From assembly GCA_029938505.1 (NCBI GenBank), contig JAOZUV010000091.1:1-7566 (forward strand): 7,566 nucleotides of DNA. The letters run 5' to 3'. The notes beneath the pieces were generated by a model, which searched no databases, was not told where the DNA came from, and saw only the letters and a list, made by a program, of their open reading frames with translations. Source of the DNA: Bacteroidales bacterium (lineage in GTDB: Bacteria; Bacteroidota; Bacteroidia; Bacteroidales; GCA-2711565). Position numbers and translations under genes: made by a program. Positions 1 to 5,455 of the stretch are shown in pieces (within the stretch, counting starts at the first letter, position 1; each line of letters starts with the position of its first letter).

Positions 1-200
1 TTGCGTTTATGATGGTCGTAAACCAAAACTATTGCTCCGGCAACTTCCTCATTTCCTTCCCATTCATCTTCAACCAAATTCTTTTTTATCAGATACCGAA
101 TTGCTTGTGAGCGATTGGGGAAATTCTGTTGTTTTACTAATTGATCGAGATCATTTAATAATTCTTCTTCGAGTGATACTCCAAAACGTTTTACTTTCAT
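1..200 (-). CDS. nikR: Nickel-responsive transcriptional regulator NikR (5' part, runs off left edge)
   Basis: Seen: reading leftward from ATG at 200-198 the frame stays open for 66 codons to the window edge. The first 45 or so residues form a ribbon-helix-helix DNA-binding domain: a beta strand with KRFGVSL (residues 4-10), then helix A with [12 protein letters not shown], then [10 protein letters not shown] in helix B. The linker [14 protein letters not shown] and the strand VLVYDHHKR (58-66) match the start of the NikR metal-binding (ACT-like) domain; E. coli has VYEHEKR and Helicobacter VYDHHQR at this place. Known: NikR tetramers bind Ni(II) through three His and one Cys in the C-terminal domain and repress nickel uptake genes. 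Those ligands would lie beyond the edge, so nickel binding cannot be checked here. Family length is about 130-150 residues, so roughly half is present. The predicted DNA-contact residues on the strand are R5, G7 and S9, unlike the R/T/T of E. coli. A dyad just upstream suggests autoregulation. Confidence 0.9.
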   Translation of the reverse strand, partial: MKVKRFGVSLEEELLNDLDQLVKQQNFPNRSQAIRYLIKKNLVEDEWEGNEEVAGAIVLVYDHHKR

Positions 201-201
201 C

Positions 202-228
202 GTGTTACTATTGTTAAAAAGTTAACAC
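202..228 (-). promoter_or_regulatory. Putative NikR operator (autoregulatory dyad)
   Basis: Seen: GTGTTAC (202-208), 13 bases, then TTAACAC (222-228), an inverted repeat with 6 of 7 positions complementary. It begins 2 bp before the nikR ATG and ends 2 bp from the proposed -7 element (231-238), so it would cover the transcription start. A tighter dyad, TGTTAA (212-217) / TTAACA (222-227), shares the right half. Known: RHH repressors of the NikR family bind widely spaced dyads (E. coli GTATGA-N16-TCATAC), and from memory GTGTTAC-type half-sites have been reported for a Geobacter NikR. Inference: nikR represses itself. Confidence 0.6.
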
Positions 229-230
229 TG

Positions 231-264
231 CAAAAATATGTCGTTTTCTCAAATAGTAAGCAAA
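231..264 (-). promoter_or_regulatory. Candidate nikR promoter (Bacteroidota type)
   Basis: On the minus strand, TATTTTTG (231-238) fits the -7 consensus TAnnTTTG, and TTTG (261-264) can serve as the -33 element with a 22-bp spacer, slightly longer than the usual 19-21. The predicted start near 224 falls inside the putative NikR operator. Confidence 0.45.
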
Positions 265-310
265 AAAATGATTTTTCTGTGAAATTTAGGATGAGTTTAA
301 ATAATGGATG

Positions 311-402
311 AGTGCCTGAAGTGAGCTGGAATTTAGAGTGCTTTTTAGTTGAAAATTAAATATTACAAATAACTTTGGGCACTCCGCTACACTTTAGGCA
401 TT
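311..402. repeat. Cluster of AGTGCCTRAAGTG-like repeats in inverted arrangement
   Basis: AGTGCCTGAAGTG occurs at 311-323 on the plus strand. On the minus strand related copies lie at 390-402 (AATGCCTAAAGTG) and 371-383 (AGTGCCCAAAGTT), 19 bp apart in the same orientation; a fragment, GAGTGC, is at 336-341 on the plus strand. The arms 313-326 and 386-400 pair over about 14 bp with one G-U and one bulge, and 336-341 pairs with 379-384, so the whole block can fold into a long imperfect hairpin with an AT-rich loop. The candidate upstream truA promoter lies within it. It may be a REP-like or miniature mobile palindrome; only this one locus is visible, so that is inference. Confidence 0.5.
349..377 (+). 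promoter_or_regulatory. Candidate truA promoter P1
   Basis: TTG (349-351), an 18-bp spacer and TAACTTTG (370-377) fit the Bacteroidota -33/-7 pattern. It would give a leader of about 60 nt containing the right arm of the inverted repeat. P2, nearer the start codon, competes with it. Confidence 0.35.
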
Positions 403-425
403 CTGATTACTTTTTTATAAATTTG
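393..425 (+). promoter_or_regulatory. Candidate truA promoter P2
   Basis: TAAATTTG (418-425) is a perfect TAnnTTTG -7 element ending 17 bp before the truA start codon. The -33 position has only TTTA (393-396, 21-bp spacer). The same TAAATTTG octamer sits 21 bp before two other genes of this window, which favours P2 as the main promoter. Confidence 0.4.
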
Positions 426-442
426 ATAAAAATTTAGAAACA

Positions 443-1207
443 TTGTCACACCGCTATTTCATACATCTGGCATATAATGGAGCTGACTTTCATGGTTGGC
501 AGGTTCAGGATAATGCACCTACAGTTCAAGAGGCTGTTAATAAAGCCTTATCAACTTTGTTGAATGTTGAAATAAATGTTGTGGGTTGTGGAAGAACTGA
601 TACCGGTGTTCATGCCTCTGATTTTTATGCGCATTTTGATTTGGATACCGAATTGATTCTTGAAGAAAGAGAGTCTTTAGTATTCAAACTCAATCGTTAT
701 TTGCCAATAGCGATTGTTATTTTTAATTTATTTTCTGTTAAAGAGGATGCAAATACTCGTTTTGATGCCATCTCTCGAACGTATAAATATCATCTGTGTC
801 GACGTAAAGATCCTTTTTATGATGAGTTTTCCTATTTTGTTTATGGCGATTTGGATGTCAATTTGATGAATGAGGCAGCCATTGTGATGATGAGTTTTAC
901 TGACTTTACAAGTTTCTCAAAATTGCATACACAAACAAAAACAAATAATTGTAAAATTACTGAAGCGAAGTGGGAAGAGGATGGTCACAAATTAATTTTC
1001 ACTATTAAGGCAGATCGTTTTCTGAGGAATATGGTTCGCTCTATTGTGGGTACATTATTAGATGTTGGTCGCCATAAAATCTCTATCGAAGAATTCAAAA
1101 CCATTATTGCGAGTAAAAATCGTTCTGATGCAGGTTATTCGGTTCCGGCTAAGGCTTTGTTTTTAGATAAGGTAGACTATCCTACGGATATCTTTATAAG
1201 GGATTAA
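443..1207 (+). CDS. truA: tRNA pseudouridine(38-40) synthase TruA
   Basis: Converts uridine to pseudouridine at positions 38-40 of the tRNA anticodon arm, a cytosolic housekeeping modification. Seen: 254 residues, a normal length for TruA. The N-terminal strand has YFIHLAYNGADFHGWQ (residues 5-20). The signature GCGRTDTGVHA (48-58) carries the catalytic aspartate D53 within RTD. The C-terminal half has the family motif FLRNMVRSIVGTLLDVG (about 193-209), and SAKAL-like SVPAKALFL follows near 234-242. Start: the frame is closed by TGA at 404-406 and has no in-frame ATG or GTG before TTG at 443, which places the protein start exactly where the family expects it. Neighbours: divergent from nikR across 242 bp and convergent with the DUF456 gene 21 bp downstream, with no clear terminator between them. 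Nothing suggests a link to nickel. Confidence 0.96.
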   Translation: MSHRYFIHLAYNGADFHGWQVQDNAPTVQEAVNKALSTLLNVEINVVGCGRTDTGVHASDFYAHFDLDTELILEERESLVFKLNRYLPIAIVIFNLFSVKEDANTRFDAISRTYKYHLCRRKDPFYDEFSYFVYGDLDVNLMNEAAIVMMSFTDFTSFSKLHTQTKTNNCKITEAKWEEDGHKLIFTIKADRFLRNMVRSIVGTLLDVGRHKISIEEFKTIIASKNRSDAGYSVPAKALFLDKVDYPTDIFIRD

Positions 1208-1228
1208 GAATGTAATTACTTGAAGTAT

Positions 1229-1741
1229 TTAGAAAAGAGAAATAATGTAATTATAAGATTCTTTGAAGAAATACACCGCAGCAACAATTGAATAAACGAG
1301 TTTCATCATAGTGCCGGCTAAAAATCCAACGAAAGATCCGATAGCTGAACGCATAGCAAGTCTTGAATCTTGTCCACCCATTGATTCACCAATATAAGCT
1401 CCTGCAAAAGGGCCTAATAAAATTCCTATTATACCAAATGGTCCTAGTGATAAAAAGAATATTCCAATAATCAATCCGATGGTGCTGCCCCAAACTCCTT
1501 TTTTGGTTCCTCCAAATTTCTTTGTTCCCCAAATAGGAACAACATAATCAAGAACAGTAACCCCAACGGCAATTAAACCCATAACGATCATAAATTCTTC
1601 TTTGTATGGAGCTTCATCTTTCAGCTGCATTAAAAGTAGGGCTGCAAAGCTTACAATAGGGCCGGGAATGCCTGGTATAATTGCTCCAAGAATTCCAATA
1701 AATATTAAGACAAGACCAATAATTATCCAAAGTATATCCAT
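1229..1741 (-). CDS. DUF456 family membrane protein
   Basis: A 170-residue integral membrane protein of unknown function. Seen: an N-terminal hydrophobic helix (about 4-24) running into the glycine/proline turn GAIIPGIPGP (19-28), a second hydrophobic stretch (29-40), a helix at about 51-71, a conserved-looking cytosolic or re-entrant segment WGTKKFGGTKKGVWGSTIG (71-89), a glycine-rich hydrophobic region (88-115) followed by GAYIGES (114-120), and a last helix (about 132-158). The PGxPGP, TKKFGGTKxGxxGS and GPFxGAxxGE patterns are typical of DUF456. Start ATG at 1741. It is the last gene of the leftward run, 43 bp after the Nudix gene, so it may be co-transcribed or have its own promoter: TAGTTTTG (minus strand, 1780-1787) fits a -7 element but has no good -33. 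No biochemical role is known to me for the family. Confidence 0.88.
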   Translation of the reverse strand: MDILWIIIGLVLIFIGILGAIIPGIPGPIVSFAALLLMQLKDEAPYKEEFMIVMGLIAVGVTVLDYVVPIWGTKKFGGTKKGVWGSTIGLIIGIFFLSLGPFGIIGILLGPFAGAYIGESMGGQDSRLAMRSAIGSFVGFLAGTMMKLVYSIVAAVYFFKESYNYIISLF

Positions 1742-1784
1742 GATTTGTTTAAATTTTTGATTATAAATTTACAGAAAAACAAAA

Positions 1785-2192
1785 CTATATATAAAATTTA
1801 TTTTCCAGAAAACATCGAATGCCCTTTTCGCTGGCATCAAAATGAGGTTTTGGTATATCAGTAGGATCGTACCAATTCCAGCCTTCGCATTTATTGGGTT
1901 CCATTGTTTTAGCTTCGCCCGAAAAATCTCTTGCTAGTAGTATGACTGATACATAGTGAAGTTGTTCGAGTTTGTAAGTCTCTAAATTATTAGTAACAGC
2001 AACAACTTTAGGCTTCCTGATTGTGATTCCTGTTTCTTCTTTTACTTCACGAATAGCAGCTTCTTCAAAGCTTTCACCTACTTCTAAATGGCCTCCCGGT
2101 ATTGAATATTTTTGTGCATGAGAATTGATTCGTTTCCCTATCAGCACTTTTTTATCTTTTAACAGAATAACACCAATACCCACTTTAACCAT
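1785..2192 (-). CDS. Nudix hydrolase, MTH2/NUDT15-like
   Basis: A cytosolic pyrophosphohydrolase of 135 residues that cleaves a nucleoside diphosphate linked to another moiety, using Mg2+. Seen: a complete Nudix box G34-x5-E40-x7-REVKEETGI (48-56), with the metal-binding glutamates E49, E52 and E53. GKR at 19-21, IPGGHLEVGES (31-41) and the later MEPNKCEGWNWYD resemble MTH2/NUDT15-type enzymes, which act on nucleoside triphosphates. I cannot separate that from other small MutT-like specificities. Start ATG at 2192, only 3 bp after the stop of the serine hydrolase gene, a spacing that nearly guarantees one transcript. The stop codon is TAG. The next gene, DUF456, follows after 43 bp. Being in the same run as a Sir2 enzyme, whose product is O-acyl-ADP-ribose, it could in principle hydrolyse an ADP-ribose derivative, but the sequence resemblance does not favour this. 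Confidence 0.92.
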   Translation of the reverse strand: MVKVGIGVILLKDKKVLIGKRINSHAQKYSIPGGHLEVGESFEEAAIREVKEETGITIRKPKVVAVTNNLETYKLEQLHYVSVILLARDFSGEAKTMEPNKCEGWNWYDPTDIPKPHFDASEKGIRCFLENKFYI

Positions 2193-2195
2193 AAT

Positions 2196-3725
2196 TTATT
2201 TTTGTTTTATTAAATCTAACTCAGTGAAATCAAAATCAGGATTTGGAATATCAACAACTAAGCTGCTTGCTTTTTTATTTGCATCTAATATAAAGTTGAC
2301 AGTACCTTTTGGTAAAGAAGGTGCATCAGGAAATTTGATTTCGAAAGTATTGCCGTTTATATGAGTTAGCTTACTATGAAAATCTTTGGTGTGTTTAAAA
2401 CGTATGAAAAGATCACCCTCTTCGATAGTAATACTTACACCACCATATACATTTCCGCTATAATAACCTTTGTATTCATCAAATGATAATGCTGGAGTTA
2501 TATCTGTATTTTTTTCTTTTATTTCTTTCTTATTCTTATTGCGTTTTTTATTGATTTCCAGAATAATTGTTGCCCAATCTTTATCTTCTCCACCTAAAAA
2601 AGCATCCAAGGTTTTGTATAAAATAGGTGAGTATAAGGATGTTATTTTATTGGTTAAAATTACGATGCCTAAATTTTCTTCAGGAACTAAAATTGTTGCA
2701 GTAATTGTTCCGTCATACCCGCCCGTATGCATAATTATTTTACGACCGAGATAATCAAATAATCCCCATCCAAGCCCGTAACCTTTAAAATGTGTACTTG
2801 GCCACAATTCTTTTGAATAATTTGAAACAGCTCGGCTTATTTGTGGGGTCCACATTTCTTCTTGGGATCTGGCTGTAAAAATAGTGTCTCCATTATTGAT
2901 GCCGTGATTTAATTGAAGTTTTAGCCATTTGGAGACATCTACTACATTAGAGATAATTCCTCCCATTGCTTTTCCATTGTCCCAGTTTACATAAGGGACT
3001 TTTTTGATTTCATCATCTAAGTCGATATGTGGACAAGCGAAATTTCCTGTGGCTTCTATATCAGTTGTGCTAATGATGGTTCTGTTCATGTTTAATGGAT
3101 CAAAATATTTTTCTTTCATGAACTCATCCAGATCTAATCCACTCACTTTTTCTATAATTAATCCAGCTGTAATGAACATAATATTTGAATATCCATATCC
3201 TGCTCTAAATCCATATTTTGGTTTCAAGTATCGTGCTCTTCTAACAATTTCCTCCGGTGAATGATCACTAAGATACCAGATTAAATCGCCCGAAAACGTG
3301 ACTAATCCTGAGCGATGGCAAAGTAAATCACGAATAGTCATATGTTCGCTTACATAGGAATCATACAATTCAAACCAAGGAAGATGATCTTGAACTTTAT
3401 CACTTAATGATAATTTTCCTTCTTCAGCTAAAATCATAATTCCTGCAGCTGTAAAAGCCTTGGTATTTGATGCGATAGCAAAATTGGTGTTTTTATTAAT
3501 TTTCTCATCGCTATTAATATCTTTAACACCAAAACCTTTAGCAAAGATCAATTCATTGTCTTTTACAATTCCAATAGCCATGCCGGGTACATTCCACTGC
3601 TCAAGAGCCTTTTGGTAATATTTATCCAGCTCATTTAGCTTTTGTTTATCTGTAGTAGTAAGATCATTTGCGTTGCTAAAAAAGGGTATAAGCAAAAACA
3701 GTAAGAACAATTTATAATGTTTCAT
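2196..3725 (-). CDS. Secreted serine hydrolase, beta-lactamase/class C fold with DUF3471-like domain
   Basis: A 509-residue exported protein. Seen: a signal peptide (lysines near the start, hydrophobic 6-16, small-residue site SNAN around 17-20), then a beta-lactamase-family domain (about 31-385). The catalytic triad motifs are all present: S86-N-T-K89 (SxxK nucleophile and base), Y179-S-N181 (YxN) and H333-T-G (the KTG equivalent). A lysine-rich linker (393-406) leads to a C-terminal domain (about 412-500; FDEYKGYYSG at the start) that resembles DUF3471. Known: this family includes class C beta-lactamases, D-Ala-D-Ala carboxypeptidases, D-aminopeptidases and esterases; proteins with the extra C-terminal domain are usually peptidases or esterases of unknown substrate, not resistance enzymes. 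The signal peptide puts it in the periplasm or at the cell surface. It starts 9 bp after the sir2 stop and ends 3 bp before the Nudix gene, although those two products are cytosolic. Confidence 0.93.
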   Translation of the reverse strand: MKHYKLFLLFLLIPFFSNANDLTTTDKQKLNELDKYYQKALEQWNVPGMAIGIVKDNELIFAKGFGVKDINSDEKINKNTNFAIASNTKAFTAAGIMILAEEGKLSLSDKVQDHLPWFELYDSYVSEHMTIRDLLCHRSGLVTFSGDLIWYLSDHSPEEIVRRARYLKPKYGFRAGYGYSNIMFITAGLIIEKVSGLDLDEFMKEKYFDPLNMNRTIISTTDIEATGNFACPHIDLDDEIKKVPYVNWDNGKAMGGIISNVVDVSKWLKLQLNHGINNGDTIFTARSQEEMWTPQISRAVSNYSKELWPSTHFKGYGLGWGLFDYLGRKIIMHTGGYDGTITATILVPEENLGIVILTNKITSLYSPILYKTLDAFLGGEDKDWATIILEINKKRNKNKKEIKEKNTDITPALSFDEYKGYYSGNVYGGVSITIEEGDLFIRFKHTKDFHSKLTHINGNTFEIKFPDAPSLPKGTVNFILDANKKASSLVVDIPNPDFDFTELDLIKQK

Positions 3726-3734
3726 TTTTATATT

Positions 3735-4475
3735 TTAAAGATTGCTAATAATTTCGTTCATAATCTCTGATGCTTTTCCTTGTAAAAAGATATCAGTAAT
3801 TGTATGTGTAAATTTTGATTCTTCCGTATTGATTTCTATGATAGTTGCGCCATTTTGTTTGGCTACTATGGGCATTTGACAAGCCGGCATAACTTCTCCG
3901 GTCGTTCCGATGACGATCATAACTTCTGATTTTTGAGCTGCTTCAATTGAATTTTGGTAGGCCTGTGGAGGAATTCCTTCTCCAAAAAAAATAAAATCGG
4001 GTTTTATTAAATGATTGCACTCAGGACATAGAACAGGTACTTTATCCAAACTAATCGTAGATACAGTGGCCGTGAATGAACAAGAAGTGCAAATTAATTT
4101 TTTTGAATTTCCATGAAATTCGTGAATAATTTTACTTCCAGCCTCTTGATGCAAATTGTCAATATTTTGAGTGATGATGGATTTGAGCTTATTTTGTTCT
4201 TCTAATTTTGCAAGACCAAGGTGGGCATCATTTGGTTTAGCATTACCAAAGAAATCGTAAAATATTTCTTTAATAACAGTCCACGATTCTTTTGGATTTG
4301 AATGAAAATAATGAAGATCTAAAACCTGAGGATCGTATTTATTCCACAGTCCTTTTTCGCCCCTGAATGGAGGAATGCCGCTCTCAACTGAAATACCAGC
4401 CCCTGTAAATGCAGTAGTGTAATTCGATTCTTTAATACAACGAACAGCTTCTTTAATCAAGGTTTTCAAAGCCAA
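3735..4475 (-). CDS. Sir2-family NAD-dependent protein deacylase
   Basis: Removes acyl groups from protein lysines, consuming NAD+ and releasing nicotinamide and O-acyl-ADP-ribose; cytosolic. Seen: 246 residues, a single Rossmann-type catalytic domain. The NAD-binding motif is TGAGIS (24-29), followed by GIPPFRG (33-39), TQNID (102-106), the catalytic histidine H121 in HEFHG, a complete zinc-binding set C129-x2-C132 and C150-x2-C153, FFGEGIP (163-169) and GTTGEVMPA (190-198). The regions around LHYFHSNP and AKPNDAHLGLAKLEE resemble the Thermotoga Sir2 (class U). The Y/R pair that marks class III desuccinylases (CobB, SIRT5) appears broken, with Y73 present but F76 in the arginine place. Start: TTG at 4475; the frame is open back to a TAG at 4521-4523 with no ATG, and TTG codons 3 and 6 are alternatives. 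It lies 62 bp after the acyltransferase stop and 9 bp before the serine hydrolase. Confidence 0.94.
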   Translation of the reverse strand: MALKTLIKEAVRCIKESNYTTAFTGAGISVESGIPPFRGEKGLWNKYDPQVLDLHYFHSNPKESWTVIKEIFYDFFGNAKPNDAHLGLAKLEEQNKLKSIITQNIDNLHQEAGSKIIHEFHGNSKKLICTSCSFTATVSTISLDKVPVLCPECNHLIKPDFIFFGEGIPPQAYQNSIEAAQKSEVMIVIGTTGEVMPACQMPIVAKQNGATIIEINTEESKFTHTITDIFLQGKASEIMNEIISNL

Positions 4476-4517
4476 GGAATTTGTTTGACAAAATTGGAAT
4501 GTAAATTTAAGTAAAAT

Positions 4518-4537
4518 TAGCTAACATTAATTAGCTA
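4518..4537 (-). other. Small AT-rich hairpin after the acyltransferase stop
   Basis: TAGCTAA (4518-4524) and TTAGCTA (4531-4537) form a 7-bp stem with a 6-nt loop, beginning directly after the TAA stop (4540-4538). In the leftward direction it is followed by ATTTTAC, so it could be a weak terminator or mRNA-end structure, separating the acyltransferase from sir2. The stem has few G-C pairs and the T-run is short. Confidence 0.35.
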
Positions 4538-5326
4538 TTATGTTGACCATTTTTCTAATCGTTCTTGGATGAAGTCTATAATTTTTTGATTGTCTCTTTT
4601 CCCCGAACCTGAAAGCTCAATAGCTTCACCAAAATCCATATAAATTGGTTTTGAGCGATCTAAAGGCCCTAAATCTTTGACGATGCTACCATTTCCCCAA
4701 AAATCAGTTTTAATAGCTATAGGTATAATTTTTGCATTTGCTTTTGAGGCAAGTTTTACTCCTAACGAATTGAATGTTTCTGGCTTGAGATCTGGATGAC
4801 GGGTACTTTGTGGAAATATGACAATCGACTTCCCCATTGATAATAATTTAGCCCCTTTAGTGAGTACTTTCAACAAGTCAAGTCTGGTGTTTTCTCTGCT
4901 TACAGCAATAGGATTAGTTGCCCTCATTATTGGACCAAAAAATGGATAAGTGAGTAAGCTGCTTTTTACTACAAAGGTCACATCTAATTTAGAAGCAATT
5001 AATCCGGGGAATACCATTGTTTCGAGAGCACTCATATGGTTGCTGACAAAAACATAGGGGCCATTCTTCGGGTCAATATTATTTAATCCTTTCAGATGAA
5101 ACTTCCCGCCACAGTCTTCAATAAATTTGAAAATGTCTATGGAAGAAGCAGCCCAAGCTTCAGTATCATAGGTTTTACTTAAGGCTTTTTTGCGGCTACT
5201 AAAAACCTGACTAACATATTTGTAAAGAAAATAAGCTCTGGAATTAAAAAATAACCGATCAGCCAAGGCTCTTGGATGATCTTCTGGGGTATTATAGATG
5301 TCTTCTATAAAGTATGATTTTCTCAA
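4538..5326 (-). CDS. PlsC-like lysophospholipid/glycerolipid acyltransferase, variant active site
   Basis: Probably transfers an acyl group to a lysolipid at the inner face of the cytoplasmic membrane. Numbered from TTG at 5326 (262 residues). Seen: the four PlsC blocks in order: VSNHMSALET (block I, H97 and E102), FVVKSSLLTYPFFGPIM (block II), VIFPQSTR (block III, FPQSTR at 171-176) and IIPIAIKTDFWGNG (block IV). Two changes stand out: the HX4D dyad is H-x4-E, and FPEGTR is FPQSTR. I recall relatives with the same pair of changes in other phyla, so this looks like a coherent subgroup, but its acceptor is unknown to me. Start: ATG at 5389 would add 21 AT-rich residues; I chose TTG because a -7 promoter element (5348-5355) lies inside that extension and RKSYFIEDIYNTPEDHPR looks like the natural start of the family. 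It stands first in the leftward run. Confidence 0.88.
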   Translation of the reverse strand: MRKSYFIEDIYNTPEDHPRALADRLFFNSRAYFLYKYVSQVFSSRKKALSKTYDTEAWAASSIDIFKFIEDCGGKFHLKGLNNIDPKNGPYVFVSNHMSALETMVFPGLIASKLDVTFVVKSSLLTYPFFGPIMRATNPIAVSRENTRLDLLKVLTKGAKLLSMGKSIVIFPQSTRHPDLKPETFNSLGVKLASKANAKIIPIAIKTDFWGNGSIVKDLGPLDRSKPIYMDFGEAIELSGSGKRDNQKIIDFIQERLEKWST

Positions 5327-5347
5327 AATTATAATTATTAATTCATG

Positions 5348-5355
5348 CAAATTTA
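5348..5355 (-). promoter_or_regulatory. Candidate -7 element for the acyltransferase run
   Basis: TAAATTTG on the minus strand is a perfect TAnnTTTG and ends 21 bp before the TTG start at 5326, the same distance as for the gene at 5456. The -33 position (about 19 bp upstream) has only T-rich sequence without TTG, so the promoter would be weak or use another sigma contact. Confidence 0.4.
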
Positions 5356-5404
5356 GGAAAATCTTAAATATGTAAAAATGATATTGCATGAGATGCTAAA
5401 TAAT

Positions 5405-5434
5405 TTTGTGATTCAGTATTAATTTTTAAATTTG
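5405..5434 (+). promoter_or_regulatory. Promoter of the secreted CBM9-like protein gene
   Basis: TTTG (5405-5408), an 18-bp spacer and TAAATTTG (5427-5434) give the best Bacteroidota-type promoter in the window. The -7 element ends 21 bp before ATG 5456, predicting a leader of roughly 15 nt. There is no GGAGG-like ribosome site, as is usual in this phylum. Confidence 0.6.
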
Positions 5435-5455
5435 TGAGGTTCAAAAAAACTTCTC

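Noticed and set aside
32..217. 61-codon plus-strand open frame
   Set aside because: It lies antisense to nikR, has no family resemblance, and nikR on the other strand is well supported.
1217..1227. TACTTGAAGTA palindrome between truA and the DUF456 gene as a terminator
   Set aside because: The arms are separated by one base, so no hairpin loop can form, and no T-run follows. No terminator is evident in this 21-bp gap.
2125..3264. Three plus-strand open frames opposite the serine hydrolase and Nudix genes
   Set aside because: They are antisense shadows of conserved genes, with no signal, promoter or family match.
2196..3725. Antibiotic-resistance class C beta-lactamase
   Set aside because: It has SxxK, YxN and HTG motifs, but the usual KTG is HTG, the protein is about 130 residues longer than AmpC, and a DUF3471-like domain follows. 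There is no ampR neighbour.
3735..4475. Sir2 gene as part of an antiphage defence system (Thoeris, DSR, SIR2-HerA type)
   Set aside because: Defence SIR2 proteins are larger or fused NADases that usually lack the four-cysteine zinc site. This is a compact 246-residue enzyme with catalytic His, zinc Cys4 and all deacylase motifs, and it has no TIR, HerA or other defence partner nearby.
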